A DNA stretch of 64,000 bases from Anaeramoeba flamelloides (GCA_027625915.1 JANTQA010000072.1:2170001-2234000); one strand, 5' to 3'. Shown: positions 11,751 to 23,840, counted from the stretch's first letter. Numbers and translations are program-made. Notes: generated from the letters alone by a model not told the origin.

Positions 11751-11942
11751 GGTTCTGAATTATCTCATGGTTTATTCATGTTTTCAATGAATCACCTCCC
11801 TTCACTTTTTCGTCTAATCCTCTTCAATAAAAACAATTTAATAGTTTCTTTACAATAAAATCAAAATAAAGGTAAATTTTAAATCAAAAATACAAAAATC
11901 ATTTTTTTTAAATTTTCACTTGATTCAATATTCATATGCTTG

Positions 11943-14900
11943 ATGACAATTAATTTTTCACCTATTCAATTAGAGGTTCTTCAAACTGGAACATTATCAA
12001 ATATTCAATTATTTATTTCATCAAAGTTACTCTCTCGTTATTTGACAAATCACAAATGGAATGCACTTCATATTGTTTGTCGATATAATCCACAAATAAC
12101 ATTACTTGAATTTTTAACCAAAAATGGAGTTACAGCGATGGGCATCACCGAAAGGGGATTGTCTCCACTTCATCTTTTGTGTAGGTACCACCCAAATTGT
12201 AAAACCCAATTAGACTATTTACTTTCAAATTATGATCTTGACGTCAACGTTCGTGATAACGAAGGCTGGACACCACTCCATTATTTGACTCGATACCAAC
12301 CGTCAATTAAAAATATCAAATTCTTGCTTAAAAAAGGAGCACAAGTTTCTTTGGTTACAAACGAAGGATCAACGCCTTTAATGTTGCTCTGTAGATCCAC
12401 TAAAAGGAATTTGAAATCGATGAAAACTTTATTAAAAGCTGGTGCTGATCCGAAAGTCTTGACAAAAAAAGGATGGAGCCCAATACTGTTTATTTGCAGA
12501 TACGCAACGACAACTGTTCAGTCACCTTCTATTTTTTTAAATAAAGAAGACAATACCAACCAAAACGACAGACACGATATAAATAATCAAAACGTAAACA
12601 ATCAAAAAACCTTTTTCGTAAATTTGAATATTAAAGAAAATTTCTTAACCAAAAAGGAAAAAAACAACAAAAATTTGAATATTATAAATACAAAAGAAAG
12701 AGAAATCAAAATAGACAACGAAAGGGAAATTTCTTACCAAAAGGCCAAAGAACATGAGAAAGAACATGAGAAGGAAAAGGAGAAAAAGAAAGAGCAGGAA
12801 ACACAAAAACGAATACATAACAATGAAAGAGTTACTTTTCAGCAAGACATTTTGAAAAAAGAGAATACACAAAAAAACAAAATCACTTTTTCAACACAAA
12901 AGGATCTTAAATATATTAAACTTTTAATTGAAAACGGTTGTAATATTAAAATTAAAGAAAAGGTTAATAATTGGACTGCTTTACATTTAGCATGTAAATA
13001 CCGTTCGGCTGAAATTGAATTGATAACATTTTTACTCAATTTACGAGAATTTGATGTAAATGACACCATACTCTTTTCTGGAATGACTTGCCTTCATTTA
13101 GTATGTGTTTGTTTTGAAACATTAAACCCCAAACTCATTTTTTTATTATTAGATAAATTTAATGCAAACCCAGATGCAATCGATAAAAATTGGTTTACTC
13201 CATTGCATTACCTTTGTAGACACTATAACAAACCAGTAAAGAAGCAAACAAATATTCTCAATGGTAAGAAAAATATTTATAATCATTCAAAAAATGAAAT
13301 AATAAGTCAAGAACATGAAAGTAATTTCAAAAATAAAAATAGAAAAGTTAATGAATTTGAAATAATTAGCAAGAAAGTAAAAGAAACAGAAAACGAAAAG
13401 GATCAAGAAAATAAAGAAAATGTCAATGACAATGAAAATGACAATAACAATGAAAATGAAAAAGAAAATATAATTGAAAATACAAAAGCAAAAGAGAAAG
13501 ATATAAAGCAACTTGAGTCAATAAAAATTTTATTGGAATTCCATTCAAATATCAATTGTAAAAATGTTGATGGATGGACTCCACTGCATATGGCTTGTAG
13601 ATATCAAAATCAATTAAAAAAGATTATTCCACTTATTAAAGCTGGAGGAAATGTAAATTCTAAAGATTTAAGAAATTGGAGACCATTGCATTTCGCATGT
13701 AGATATTTTGCTAATGTTGAGATAGTAAACTATTTGATAAAAAATGGTGCTAAAATTAATGTAATTACAAAAGATAATTTCACACCCTTGCATTTTTGTG
13801 CCTTATCACAAAACCAGCAAAATGCCGCGCAATGTGCAAAATTGTTAATATCAAATGGTGCTGATCTTTATCTAAAAGCCGTAATATTATTATTTTTATT
13901 GATTTATTTGATTTTTATTAATTATTTTTCAACGATCTAAAAATCTAATTTTCTTTTCTTTTTATTGTTCTTATTCTTCTTTTTATTATTGCTATCAATA
14001 GAATGTAAGGAGATTTTTTCATTTTTTTTTTTTTTTCTTTTCTTTAACATCATTAAATGAAATTGGACGCTTTTAAAATGTATAATTAATTATTAAACAA
14101 AAATTAAGATTTTCAAAATACTATAAAAAAAATCAAGCATATTTGATTATTGAATATATTACATAGTCATTCATTATAAAATGATGTTGATATCCAAATA
14201 AACAAAAATCAAACAAAATAATGTAACCTTGTACATAATAGTGCCTGACCAAATTTTCCATTCAATAATTATTTACAAATAAACCAATAATAATGGCAAA
14301 TTAATAATTGAACATAATTTTAACAAAAATCAAGAAGATTCATTCAATATTTATTATAATTGAAAAATAATTTTTAAAAAAAAAACAACTAAAAATCCAT
14401 ATTGATAATGTTTTAAATATAAACCCCCATTCAAAATTTTTAACACACTAAAATTCAATTTGTGAAAAAAAAAAAAAAACTTATTTTTTTTTTTTTATTA
14501 TTGAAGAAGTGTAAATTACACTCTAGTTGCCCTTATACTTAAATTTCCTTTCAGAAATTTAAGCGTAAAATCATAGATTTCACGATTATTAACCAATGAA
14601 AATAATAATAAACTGTTATGGTTTAAAATTAATTCATAGAGGTTTTTTTCATTTAATTTATTCAGAAATATTAATCTATTATTTTCATAGGAAGGGCATA
14701 CCCACAAAAAATGATCAATATTTTCTATAACTTCCTTTTTGTTTGTATTTTAAACATAAAGGACAAAATTTATTTGAATTTTTATTAATTACATAGTAAT
14801 ATCTGTTTAAGCAATTGGTAAATGTCCTAAATTTTAGGATTGTTGAACTTGATGGATAGCTTAGATATTTTTGAGTTGTAAATAATGAATTTTGGTTTCT

Positions 14901-17900
14901 TAATATTGTGAAGTATTTTTGCACTTTCTAGCTCTTGGAATTCAATAATTCATTATATGTGTATTTATAGATTTCCTTTTTTAATTCAATTATATCTTTT
15001 GAATTCCAGTTAATTTTATTGTTGGTTCGTTGATTAAATTTTATTAATTTTTCTAAATAAGGAAGAGATAAATTTTTTAATTTTTTTTTGAATTTGAATT
15101 TTTTTTTATTGATTGAAATTACCATATTTTCAATTTTAAATTCTGTTTTATAAATAAGAATTGGTGTATTTCTGTTTATTTTGCATATTTCAGTAATGGC
15201 TGTATTCATCCAAGAATTTAAATAATTTAAAGTTTTTGAGAACCGGTATGGACAAGTGGCAACACAACCCAGTGTACAATCTGAAGGCCGGGGTTCTATT
15301 CCCTTAACCATTATTTCTTATTGTTTACCATTTTCTCAAATAGACACCACGGTGTAATTTTAATTAAAAATCGGGCTTATGCTTCTTAGAACCACTAATT
15401 CTTTGAGGAAATCGTTTGACCGAATTGAATCTTTTTGACTATTATAAAACTGAACGGAATTGGAACAAAATCCCTCTCAATTTATGGAGCGGATCCGATT
15501 TTTGGGAGAAATGGCCAGCTCTCACTTGGTTCAACAATATCTCTAATTCAAGTTATGGATTCGGGCAAACAGGTGGACTTTTAGTACCCACTCTTTAATG
15601 GAAAAAAAAAAAAAAATAATTTAAAGTTTTTATTTCATAATTAAAAATTTCTAATCCATATGTTAATTGACTTAATATAAAAGATTTAAATAATCTGATT
15701 TTCAAATTATTATTGAGGGAATTGTTATTAAATAATTGTTTACAGTTATTAAATGTTTCTTTAGCTTTTTTTAAATTATAAACTATATGTGAAATTTTAT
15801 CCAAATAGATACCTAAATATTTAATCTTTTTTAAATCTTTTGAAATAACTGTTTTTTCTTTATTTGGTTTCAATCCAAATTGAATAATAATTCCATAAAT
15901 TGAATTTAATTTTTGATTTAAATGATGTTTATCCCCTTTTATAATTAAGATTAAATCATCTGCAAACATTTGACAATGGTCTGTTAAAGATATTATTTTT
16001 AATAAAAGAAAATGTGAAATTAGAGCATATAAAATAGGTGATAATGGGTCTCCTTGAAATATACCTAGCCCTTCTCCTTGATAATATTTTATTAAAAAAT
16101 TTTGAATAATTTTATTTAAAATAAATTTTTTTATTGTTTTTCTAATTATTTTAAAACTGATTGAATCAAAACATTTTGCTATATCAATCATTATAATATA
16201 TGTTTTATTATTTTCATTTTCATTATTTGATTTTATATTATTATAAGTATTTAAGGAATTTAAAACTGCAATTCGAGTATCATATTGTTTTCGAAATCCA
16301 AACTGTGATTTGTGAATAAATTCCCAACAAGGTTCAATTAGTTTAGATAACATTTTAAGAAATAATCAAAAAAAAACTTATTTAATCAATTCAAGAAGAA
16401 ATACCAAATCAGAATTATTCAATAATTGAAATGTTAACACTTGTTTATAAATTACAATACTCACAAAACAAAAAATAAATAATTATCAATACTAATAAAT
16501 GAAGAACGTGTTAAAAATTTTGGAGAGAGCCAAACAAAAAATCACATTGGTAAATTTGTAAAAATTCAATTAGGAATATTGATCGATCTAAAGGTTAGAT
16601 ACTACCAATTAATTTAATTTACTTTCTTCTATTTTTACCAACTCAACTTTAATTTTATATCAATCGATTGAAAAAAAAATTGATCGAACGAAACAAGTTA
16701 CTTAATTCAAAAAATGAAATGAAAACAAAAAAACTAAAAGATGAAAAAATGATTTTCATATTTTACAAAAATTAAAATTTATTTCCAATTTGAATGAAAT
16801 TTTATTAATTGTGAATGTTTGGTACGTTTTAGCTGTTGAAAAATTTTGAATTTTAGTTTAGAAGATATTTTTAATAAAATGGGGAATGTTTTTATATTTC
16901 AAATAATATACTCTTTGGAAGTAGTTCTTTTCGTAAATTGGTAAATAAGAATTAACAAGAACTTAGTAACACTAATTAAATCATGACCTATTGTTTATCT
17001 TTCCAAATATTTTCATCAAAATATTCCCAAAAAAATGAAAAAAAAAATAAATACTTTTTTTTCAACAAAATCAGATCTGGAAAAATTAAATAAAAAAATG
17101 GGCAAATGTGATAAGGATACAAACTTTTTTGTAAACAATAAAATGTAGTTATAAGTTTTCTCTTCGAAGAGAAATTTTATTAAGAATAAACCTCTTCAGG
17201 AAAAGAATTTTTTAAAGATCAAAAAGAAAAAAATTACGACCCTATTTTCACACCTAAAAAAAATATCATATAAAATTGAGAACAGAAACTTTTATATCTT
17301 TGTAATTAAGTAAAGTTATACTAATAAGCAAGTTTAATTATTATCAAGAAACAATAAATGATGAAATAAAATTTTGTAAATTTAAATAGGATTGAGTTTA
17401 ATAAAGATATTTTAAATTAAATTTTCAATATACATTTGGAAATAGCCTACATACTAAAAATTTGCATAATAAACAGTAATAGCCTCTCAAAAAGTTGGCA
17501 TTATATTGGTAACTATCAGATCGGGCATGTAATTAAAGCAACCAAAATCTCGATAAACACTTAAAAAATCTGGGAATCTTTGTAAATTAGATTGACAAAT
17601 AAGAAAGCATCCCACGATGCCTATTAACTTAATAATAATATTCTCTAATGGTTGATAATAAATCAAATTTTCTTACAAGTATTTCTTCCAACTTGAAAGA
17701 AACTTAACTTTCATTACCTTTTTGCCAAGCAATCTGATCTCATTTTCATGGAATTCAAAAATAAAATTGAGATCAAAAATTTTAAACTTGATGATCGATC
17801 ATGGATAACAAATTGGAAAATCTTTGTGTTTCATGATTAACAAGGGCTTTAATTGAATCATAACAAAGAAAAGAAATATTTGGTAAATGAATTATGAATA

Positions 17901-20649
17901 GTGTGGATATTTTTGAACACTTTTGTTCAAGATATTCTGATTTTTTTCCCCAAAAGAAAATTTCTTTGAATACACTTTTATTTTTATGTGTAACATCTAA
18001 TTTTTTTTAATTTTATTTTATTTAATTTAATTTTTTGAAAAGCTAATAGAAAGAAATATAATTGTTACAGTGATATAACAAATTTTTGATAGGTTTTGTT
18101 AAACTTAAAATTAACCGAAAATAAAATAATTAATAATAATTTTTTTGTGATTTATTTAAAAAAACGGAGTTTACTTGTATCAAGAAAGTCGAATAATAAT
18201 AAAAGAATAGAATAGAAATATTAATAAACTTGCGTGCTAATGTCTAAAAAAGTAAAAAAAAAATGGAATCTTGTTATTGGTATTGGAAAAAAAAAATTGT
18301 TGATTCCCATTTAGGAAGTCAAATAAAGAAGAAAAAAAAAGAAAGAAAAGAACACAAAATAAAAAATATTTATAAATTTGTGTGATAATTTATCAAAAAT
18401 TAAAAAAATAAAAAAATAAAATGTTGATATTGATTAAATATTTTTTTATGAAAGGGTAAAAGAGAAATAATTAGAGTATAGTAAAAAATTCGAATTATTT
18501 GAATTAAAAAGATTGTAGATCATACGAGCATGGTTTTTAAAAGAAATAAAACTGAAATTAATTTTTTTTTGAAAAAGAGAAATTTAATGTTGAATTCTGG
18601 AAATAATAATTAAACTTTTAAGAAAGTAGGTAAATTTTGTCATTTTGAAAAATTTCTAATTGCAACAATATTACTGAAAAAAAATTTTTTGAAAGTCATG
18701 AGATATTGAAACTTTGAAACTAAAAATTATTCACTGCTCTATTTGTGAAAAGAAATACAAACCAAAGTAATTCTGAGTTGAATTTTTGAATTTTTCAATT
18801 TTTTTGAACATTTTTGTGATTATTAAATTTTTGGTTTTATTAAATTATGTTTTTGATCTAGAAAATGTGTTTATGGGAATGCTTGAAATTAATCAAAGAA
18901 TAAACCAAAAAATATATATCCAAGAAGTTGTTTATTTGAAACAAATATTGTCTTTTTGAAAGAACAAATACGAAAGATAGGTCATCTTTCCAGATAAATT
19001 TGTTGAAATCAAGAATGAAAAAAATAAATTCGACCAAAGCCTATATTTTCGAAGATTTATCTCATGTGTCTTCTTAATTTGGATGAATCCCAACAATTAA
19101 TTAACTTGAATTTCTCGCCCCATTACTATTTATTATTATTTTACAAAACATTTTTTTCCAAATTTGCTTTCAAAATTCTTTTTTCAAATATTTATATCAA
19201 ACAATGCCAAAATAAAGAATACTATTTCAAAGATAAAAATAAAGTCAAAGGGTTGAATTCTTGGAATCAAAAAAACAGTTACAAAAGATTCGACCCAAAG
19301 AAAAAGAAAAATTTGAGAAAAAATTTCAATCAGATTCAGAATTATTTTGAGTTTACAATTTAATCAGAAATTAAATTAATTATCAAATCAAACAAACACA
19401 TCCAATAAATATTTATTTCTGAAGAATGAATAATTCAATAAAATATCCTATTTTATGGAAACTAAAACTAGAATTGGATGAATTAAATGACAATAGAATT
19501 TTTAAATCCATTTTGGAAATTTCATTAGAAATAAAAAGTAATTTTTTTCTCAAAAATTTTCACGAAACAAAATTTTTTTCAATGGAGAATTAAAATTAAA
19601 ATCAAGTAAAGATGAAGTAATTGTATCAAATTTAATAGAAAAGATCAATACATAAATGATTTTCATCTATTATTTCTTGATCAATCTTTTCATTTTTTTG
19701 ATTTCCATTTTTGAATTTGATATGTAAATATATTATACCAGGATATATTCAACTCTCATATCAATTAAAATATTAATGTATTTGGTAAAAGGAATGATTT
19801 GAATAATTCAGTTTCACATAAACATATTGGTCACTAAAAATTTGTAAAATGTAATTACCCCCCCTGAAAATATGATTTGTGATAATAAAAATGTATTTAT
19901 AACAATTAGTTATTTAAAAAAGAAAAAGAAAAAAGAACCACAATAATACTAATAAATTAATTTATTCATACAACTGTTTAATAATAGATGTTTCTAATTT
20001 TTTTTACTGTTAATTATTTTATATAAATAAAATATCACAAATAATTAAAAACAAAAATAAAATAATAATAATTAAATAAAAGAGGAAAACAGCTTTAGAT
20101 TTATCCATTGAGCTTTATAATCATCCTGTTACTGAAGAAATAAGATTAGGACTTGAAAATATTGAAAATATTGAGCAAAAAGAGATCCTTGAAATATTAA
20201 AAGAACAAAAAAATAAAACTGGAAAGCAACTCACCGAACAACTCGACCAATTAAAAAAACAAAACAAATTGTTTAAGGAAGAAAAAATATATTTAATCAA
20301 TGAAAATAGAGAATTAAGGTTTAATCGGGAACAATATTTAGGATTGTCAACAAATAAAAATAAAAAAGAATTACAAATAAAAAAAAAAATGACAAAATTA
20401 AAAAAATTAGAAAATTCTATCAATAAATATTACGAAATAGAAAAAAATATGCAAACCCAATTACAGCAATTAGAAAAAATAAATCAAAAATTATTAAACG
20501 ATAATAAAAAAAACTCACAATTACTCAATAATTTGCTTGGAAAAAAAAAATTAAAATCTAATTCGAATTCAAAATTGAAAAGAAAAAGGAAAAAAAAAAA
20601 AAAGAAAAAAAAATTAAAAATTAAAAGATCTTTAAAAAAATACAAATAA
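11943..20649 (+). CDS. Ankyrin-repeat protein with C-terminal coiled coil
   Basis: Two exons: 11943-13880 and 20083-20649, about 834 residues. The start is the ATG at 11943 (MTINFSPIQLEVLQ). The donor GTAATA follows residue 646. The acceptor TAAAAG gives a phase-0 join that continues the last ankyrin unit (NGADLYLKA then RKTALDLS). About eleven to twelve ankyrin units are visible, many with an unusual shared core TPLHxLCRY (NALHIVCRY, SPLHLLCRY, TPLHYLTRY, TPLHMACRY, RPLHFACRY). Two charged, Lys/Glu/Asn-rich inserts (about residues 197-320 and 437-520) fall within units 5 and 8. Exon 2 encodes a long Glu/Lys/Gln-rich coiled coil and ends in a poly-Lys basic tail. Ankyrin arrays are protein-binding scaffolds; no enzyme domain is present, so the partner is unknown. 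The 6.2-kb intron holds nested mobile elements. Exon 2 could belong to a separate gene, but the phase and the completed repeat argue for one gene. Confidence 0.8.
13881..14399. other. Start of the 6.2-kb ankyrin-gene intron
   Basis: Begins with the donor GTAATATT. AT-rich, with no gene or known repeat recognised before the FA element. Confidence 0.45.
14487..16367 (-). mobile_element. LINE copy L1, 5'-truncated, with a SINE inside
   Basis: Minus-strand non-LTR retrotransposon flanked by a perfect 16-bp target duplication. Reading 5' to 3' on the minus strand: it starts within the reverse-transcriptase domain (KLIEPCWEFIHKSQFGF). It continues through the catalytic palm (QGDPLSPILYALI then FADDLILI), the thumb/connection region, a zinc-knuckle segment CPLCLKY...WVCPSYENN, and the stop codon. 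The stop lies inside a short palindrome (AGTGTAATTTACACT), followed by a brief tail and poly-A (seen as poly-T at 14487-14495). Between the thumb and the C-terminal region a SINE occupies 15238-15616 with its own duplication. The N-terminal ORF2 part and any endonuclease are missing through 5' truncation. There are frame breaks in the C-terminal third. Not active by itself. Confidence 0.88.
15238..15616 (+). mobile_element. tRNA-derived SINE with target-site duplication
   Basis: A 379-bp insertion, distinctly richer in GC than its surroundings. It is bounded by the perfect 15-bp duplication TAATTTAAAGTTTTT (15223-15237 and 15617-15631) and ends in a 15-A tail (15602-15616). Its head looks like a tRNA: a box A-like TGGACAAGTGG at 15249-15259 and a box B-like GGTTCTATTCC at 15292-15302, 43 bases apart, as in RNA polymerase III promoters. 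The body (15303-15601) is not recognised. It ends GTACCCACTCTTTAATGG before the tail. The LINE copy at 21091-22255 shows the same locus without the insertion, near 21840. The short plus-strand frame at 15416-15598 is not thought to be a gene. Confidence 0.85.
16960..17470 (+). repeat. Repeat E, copy 1
   Basis: Collinear with 56730-57215. Shared blocks: AATATTCCCAAAAAAATGAA, a GTAGTTATAAGTTTT block against CAGTTATATGTTTTT, CACACCTAAAAAAAATATCA, and ATTATCAAGAAACAATAAAT. Both copies are non-coding. The family is unknown. Confidence 0.6.
17471..18639. other. Ankyrin-gene intron between repeats E and D
   Basis: AT-rich intron DNA. No gene, RNA gene or clear repeat is recognised in these ~1.2 kb. 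Confidence 0.4.
18640..19865 (+). repeat. Direct repeat D, copy 2
   Basis: The partner of 10545-11750, collinear over about 1.2 kb with moderate divergence. It lies in the ankyrin-gene intron and ends with the run CCCCCC at 19858-19863, about 220 bases before the acceptor of exon 2. The small frame at 19064-19363 falls inside the repeat and is not conserved as a frame in copy 1. Confidence 0.65.
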
Positions 20650-20667
20650 ATTTGGTAAATCAATATA

Positions 20668-20673
20668 AATAAA
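20668..20673 (+). terminator. Possible polyadenylation signal of the ankyrin gene
   Basis: AATAAA lies 19 bases after the stop codon; an earlier one overlaps the stop. The motif is common by chance here. Confidence 0.3.
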
Positions 20674-20810
20674 TGGTAAGTCAATAAAAATAATTTTATT
20701 AAATTTGTTTGATTCTTCATTTTATTTACAAGTTTTAACATATTTTCTTTTGAATTTCTACTTTACGTAAAGTGAAAACTTTTTCACTGTAAGGTATGAT
20801 GTTTTTGTAA

Positions 20811-20985
20811 AGTGATTTTGAGTATACATATGTGTTTATAGAGTTTGAATGGATATTGGAAGAAAAAAATTTATTTTTGAAATTTCAAAATTTAATCATT
20901 TTTTCGAATTTTAGGTTTCTATTTTGTCATATTTTTTTTGAAACTTATTTGTTTTCCAAATTTTTTTATTTTGTAAGATCTAGAA
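20811..20985 (+). repeat. Repeat J, copy 2
   Basis: Matches 7372-7565. The strongest shared block is TGGATATTGGAAGAAAAAAA near 20850, followed by ATTTCAAAATT. It sits just before FA copy 3. Confidence 0.55.
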
Positions 20986-21024
20986 TCAATACATAACAAT
21001 GTGATTTTCATCTATTCGATTTAT

Positions 21025-22253
21025 ATAAACCCTATTCTAAAAATTTGTCCACACCCAAAATCAACAATAAGCAAAAAAAAAAAACCCCAATTTTTTTTTT
21101 TATTGATGAGGAAGTGTAAATTACACTCTGAGTGCCCTTTTACTTAAATTCCCTTTCAGAAATTTAAGCGTAAAATCATAGATTCTACGATTATTAATTA
21201 ATGAAGTTAATTTTAAGCTATCATAATTTAAAATTAAATTCATTAAAATTTAATTCTTTTAATTTATTTAAAAATATCAATCTATCTTTTTTATAGGAAG
21301 GACACACCCATAAAAAGTGATTAATATTTTCTATTAACTCTTTATGATCATATTTTAAACATAAAGGACAAAATTTATTTATATTTTTTATTCATTACAT
21401 AGTAATATCTATTTAAGCAGTTAGTAAATGTTCTGAATTTTCGAATTGTTGAGCTTGATGGATAACATAAGTATTTTTGATTAGTAAATATTTTTTTTTG
21501 ATTTTTAAGTATTTGAAAATAATTTTGAACCTTCCAACGGGTAAAATTTAACAATTCATTATAATTATTATTATAAATTTCGTTTTTTAAGAAGTTTTAA
21601 ATTCTTTGAATTCCAATTAATTTTATTGATAATTCTTTGGTTAAAATTTATTAGTTTATTCAGATAAGGCAGCGATAAATTTTTTAATTTATTTTTGAAT
21701 TTGAATTTCTTTTTATTAATTGAAATTACCAAATTTTCGAATTTAAATTCTGTTTTATAGATAAGAACTGGCGTATTTCGGTTTAGTTTGTATATTTCGG
21801 TAATACATGTGTTAATCCAGGAATTTAAATAATTTAGGGTTGTAATTTTATAGTTATATATTTCTAGACCATATGTCAATTGACTTAATATAAAAGATGT
21901 AAATAATCTAATTTTTAAATTATTTGTTAATAAACTATTATTAAATAATTGTTTAGAGTTGTTATAAGTTTCTTTTGCCTTTTTCAGATTATATACTAAA
22001 TGTGAAATTTTTTCTAAAAAAATTCCCAAATATTTAATCTTAGATAAATCTTGTGATATTTCTGTTTTGTCTTTTTTAGGTTTTAGCCCAAATTGAATAA
22101 TTATTTGATATATTAATATTAATTTTCTATTTATTTGATTTATATTTCCTTTTATAATTAAAATCAAATCATCTGCAAACATTTGACAATGATTTGTTAA
22201 TGATATTATTTTTAATAAAAGAAAGTGTGAAATAAGAGCAAATATGATAGGTG

Positions 22254-22288
<35 letters not shown>

Positions 22289-22795
22289 AATTTGTTATAT
22301 TCCGACAAACCTAATATAAAATCATATTTAAGTAACATAGTATTAATGTTTTTATAATTAATAATTTTTATAAAAATAAAAGAAAAAAATTTAAAACCCA
22401 AAAAATAAGCAGGTGCTACCAAATATATGAAATGAGTAAAACGATAAAATTGTATTGGTAAATTTGTTGAAATTTCACCAACAATTGTTGATCGATCAAA
22501 TGAAAAGATACCATCCGCCAAATATATTTGATTTTTCTATTAAAAAAACTCAACACTAACTTTCTATCAACCATCGAAAAAAAAATTCCTGATCTAAACA
22601 AACAGATTATGTAACTTGAAAAAAGGAAATGAAAACATAACAGAAATGACAAAAAATGAAATATTCTGTAAAATAAAAATTATTTCCAAATTGAATATAA
22701 AGTGTGGTATTGTTTCTCTTTCAAATATTAAACTATGTCCAAATTTATGGAATTTAGTTTATTATTTTGTTAATTTGATGATAAAAAATAAAGAA
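21025..22795 (+). repeat. FA element copy 3, split by a LINE
   Basis: The left part lies at about 21025-21090 (AAACCCTATTC, CACACCCAAAATCAACAA) and the right part at about 22287-22795 (CACCAACAATTGTTGATCG, TACCATCCGCC). The joined length is near 570 bp as in other copies. The A-run followed by CC(CC)AATTT appears on both sides of the LINE and is probably the target duplication, slightly altered. The right A-run has grown to 31 A (22256-22286). Confidence 0.6.
21091..22255 (-). mobile_element. LINE copy L2, 5'-truncated
   Basis: Minus-strand non-LTR retrotransposon remnant very similar to L1. It is truncated inside the reverse-transcriptase palm: the first recognisable residues are LSPIIFALISHFLLLK, just after the QGDP motif. 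FADDLILI, the thumb region and the INRNTPVLIYKTEFK-like region follow. The zinc-knuckle part is frame-broken. The 3' end keeps the AGTGTAA/TTACACT palindrome at 21111-21127 and a poly-A tail (poly-T at 21091-21101). The poly-Phe at the apparent protein start comes from the adjacent 31-base A-run and is not part of the element. Confidence 0.82.
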
Positions 22796-23330
22796 TATAT
22801 ATATTGAATTGAGATATTATCATTTTTTTTTATAACAAAATTTCAATGAATATTGAATCAAGAGAAAAATAAAATTCATTTCTTAGTCCAAAATTAAAAG
22901 TTTAATATGAATAATTTCTTAAAACTTTTATTTAAACAATAGGTAATATTTGAACAAACAAACAAAAAAAAAATTTGATTCGAATATTATTTTATTATCT
23001 TAGAAATTAAAATAAAAAATATCTTTTAAATATTATTCAAAATTTAGTACTGATTACTTTATCTATTAAAAAAGTTTTTACCTCTTTAATTTTCATGTAA
23101 TAAATAAAATTATATTAGATTTTTTTTTTGTTTGTTTGTTCAAATATTACCTATTGTTTAAATAAAAGTTTTAAGAAATTATTCATATTAAACTTTTAAT
23201 TTTGGACTAAGAAATGAATTTTATTTTTCTCTTGATTCAATATTCATTGAAGTTTTGTTATAAAAAAAATGATAATATCTCAATTCAATATATATATTCT
23301 TTATTTTTTATCATAAAATTAACAAAATTC
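22763..23330. repeat. Long near-perfect inverted repeat (arms ~210 bp, spacer ~140 bp)
   Basis: The left arm, about 22763-22976, reads in reverse complement as the right arm, about 23119-23330. Matching landmarks: GAATTGAGATATTATCATTT against AAATGATAATATCTCAATTC; ATGAATATTGAATCAAGAG against CTCTTGATTCAATATTCATT; and AATAGGTAATATTTGAACAA against TTGTTCAAATATTACCTATT. Only a few differences are visible. The spacer (22977-23118) is AT-rich. The outer end of the left arm overlaps the right end of FA copy 3. Arms this alike suggest a recent event. Confidence 0.85.
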
Positions 23331-23840
23331 TTTGATATTTATTAATAAATCAATGTATTAGGTTTTGTATTACTATTACTCTAATACTATTTCTAATTTA
23401 AAAAATTAAAAAAAATAAAAATCTCTAAAAAAAATGAAAAAATAAATAATTATTATTTTTTTTTCCAAACACAAAAAAAAAATACATAACAGAACTCCTT
23501 TATCTTTGAAATATTTTGAGTTTTTATTATAATTAAAATCTGGATTAAAGACAAATAAGAAAATCAATATATTAGTACATCAATATCCTTTTAAATATTT
23601 TATTGTAAACTTGATGAAATTTAGGCAAATGCGGGGTTCTTAGGGATATAAAACAATTTTTCAAAAATTTTGACTCACTTTATAATGTTTTTGGAAGTGA
23701 TTTCGGTTGGTTTGTTCTGTATTCTATCAAAAAAATATTTATAATTTTGGGATCAGAATCATTTTTTCTAATTTTGCAAATTTTAGTTTTGCTTTTTCAA
23801 ATTTTTGTTTTTCTTTAGTTTTTCTTTTCTTTTTTTTTTT

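Larger units (their letters stand above)
14400..16870 (+). repeat. FA element copy 2, split by a LINE
   Basis: The left part 14400-14486 and the right part 16384-16870 together give the usual ~570-bp FA length. The junction with the inserted LINE is marked on both sides by the 16-bp duplication AAAAAAAAACTTATTT (14471-14486 and 16368-16383). The right part carries the FA landmarks GTTAAAAATTTTGGAGAGAG, ATTGATCGATC and AACAAGTTAC. The uninterrupted copy at 61900-62420 shows the corresponding empty site. Confidence 0.7.

Noticed and set aside
15238-15310. A genuine tRNA gene
   Set aside because: The A and B boxes are tRNA-like, but acceptor and T-stem pairing is poor and the unit is embedded in a poly-A insertion with target duplication, so it is a SINE head.
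15416-15598. Plus-strand 60-codon frame with normal-looking composition
   Set aside because: It lies wholly inside the SINE body; its better composition is that of the SINE.
21571-22521. A 316-codon gene with a hydrophobic N-terminus
   Set aside because: The frame joins a LINE fragment to an A-run and FA sequence; the poly-Phe is the homopolymer.
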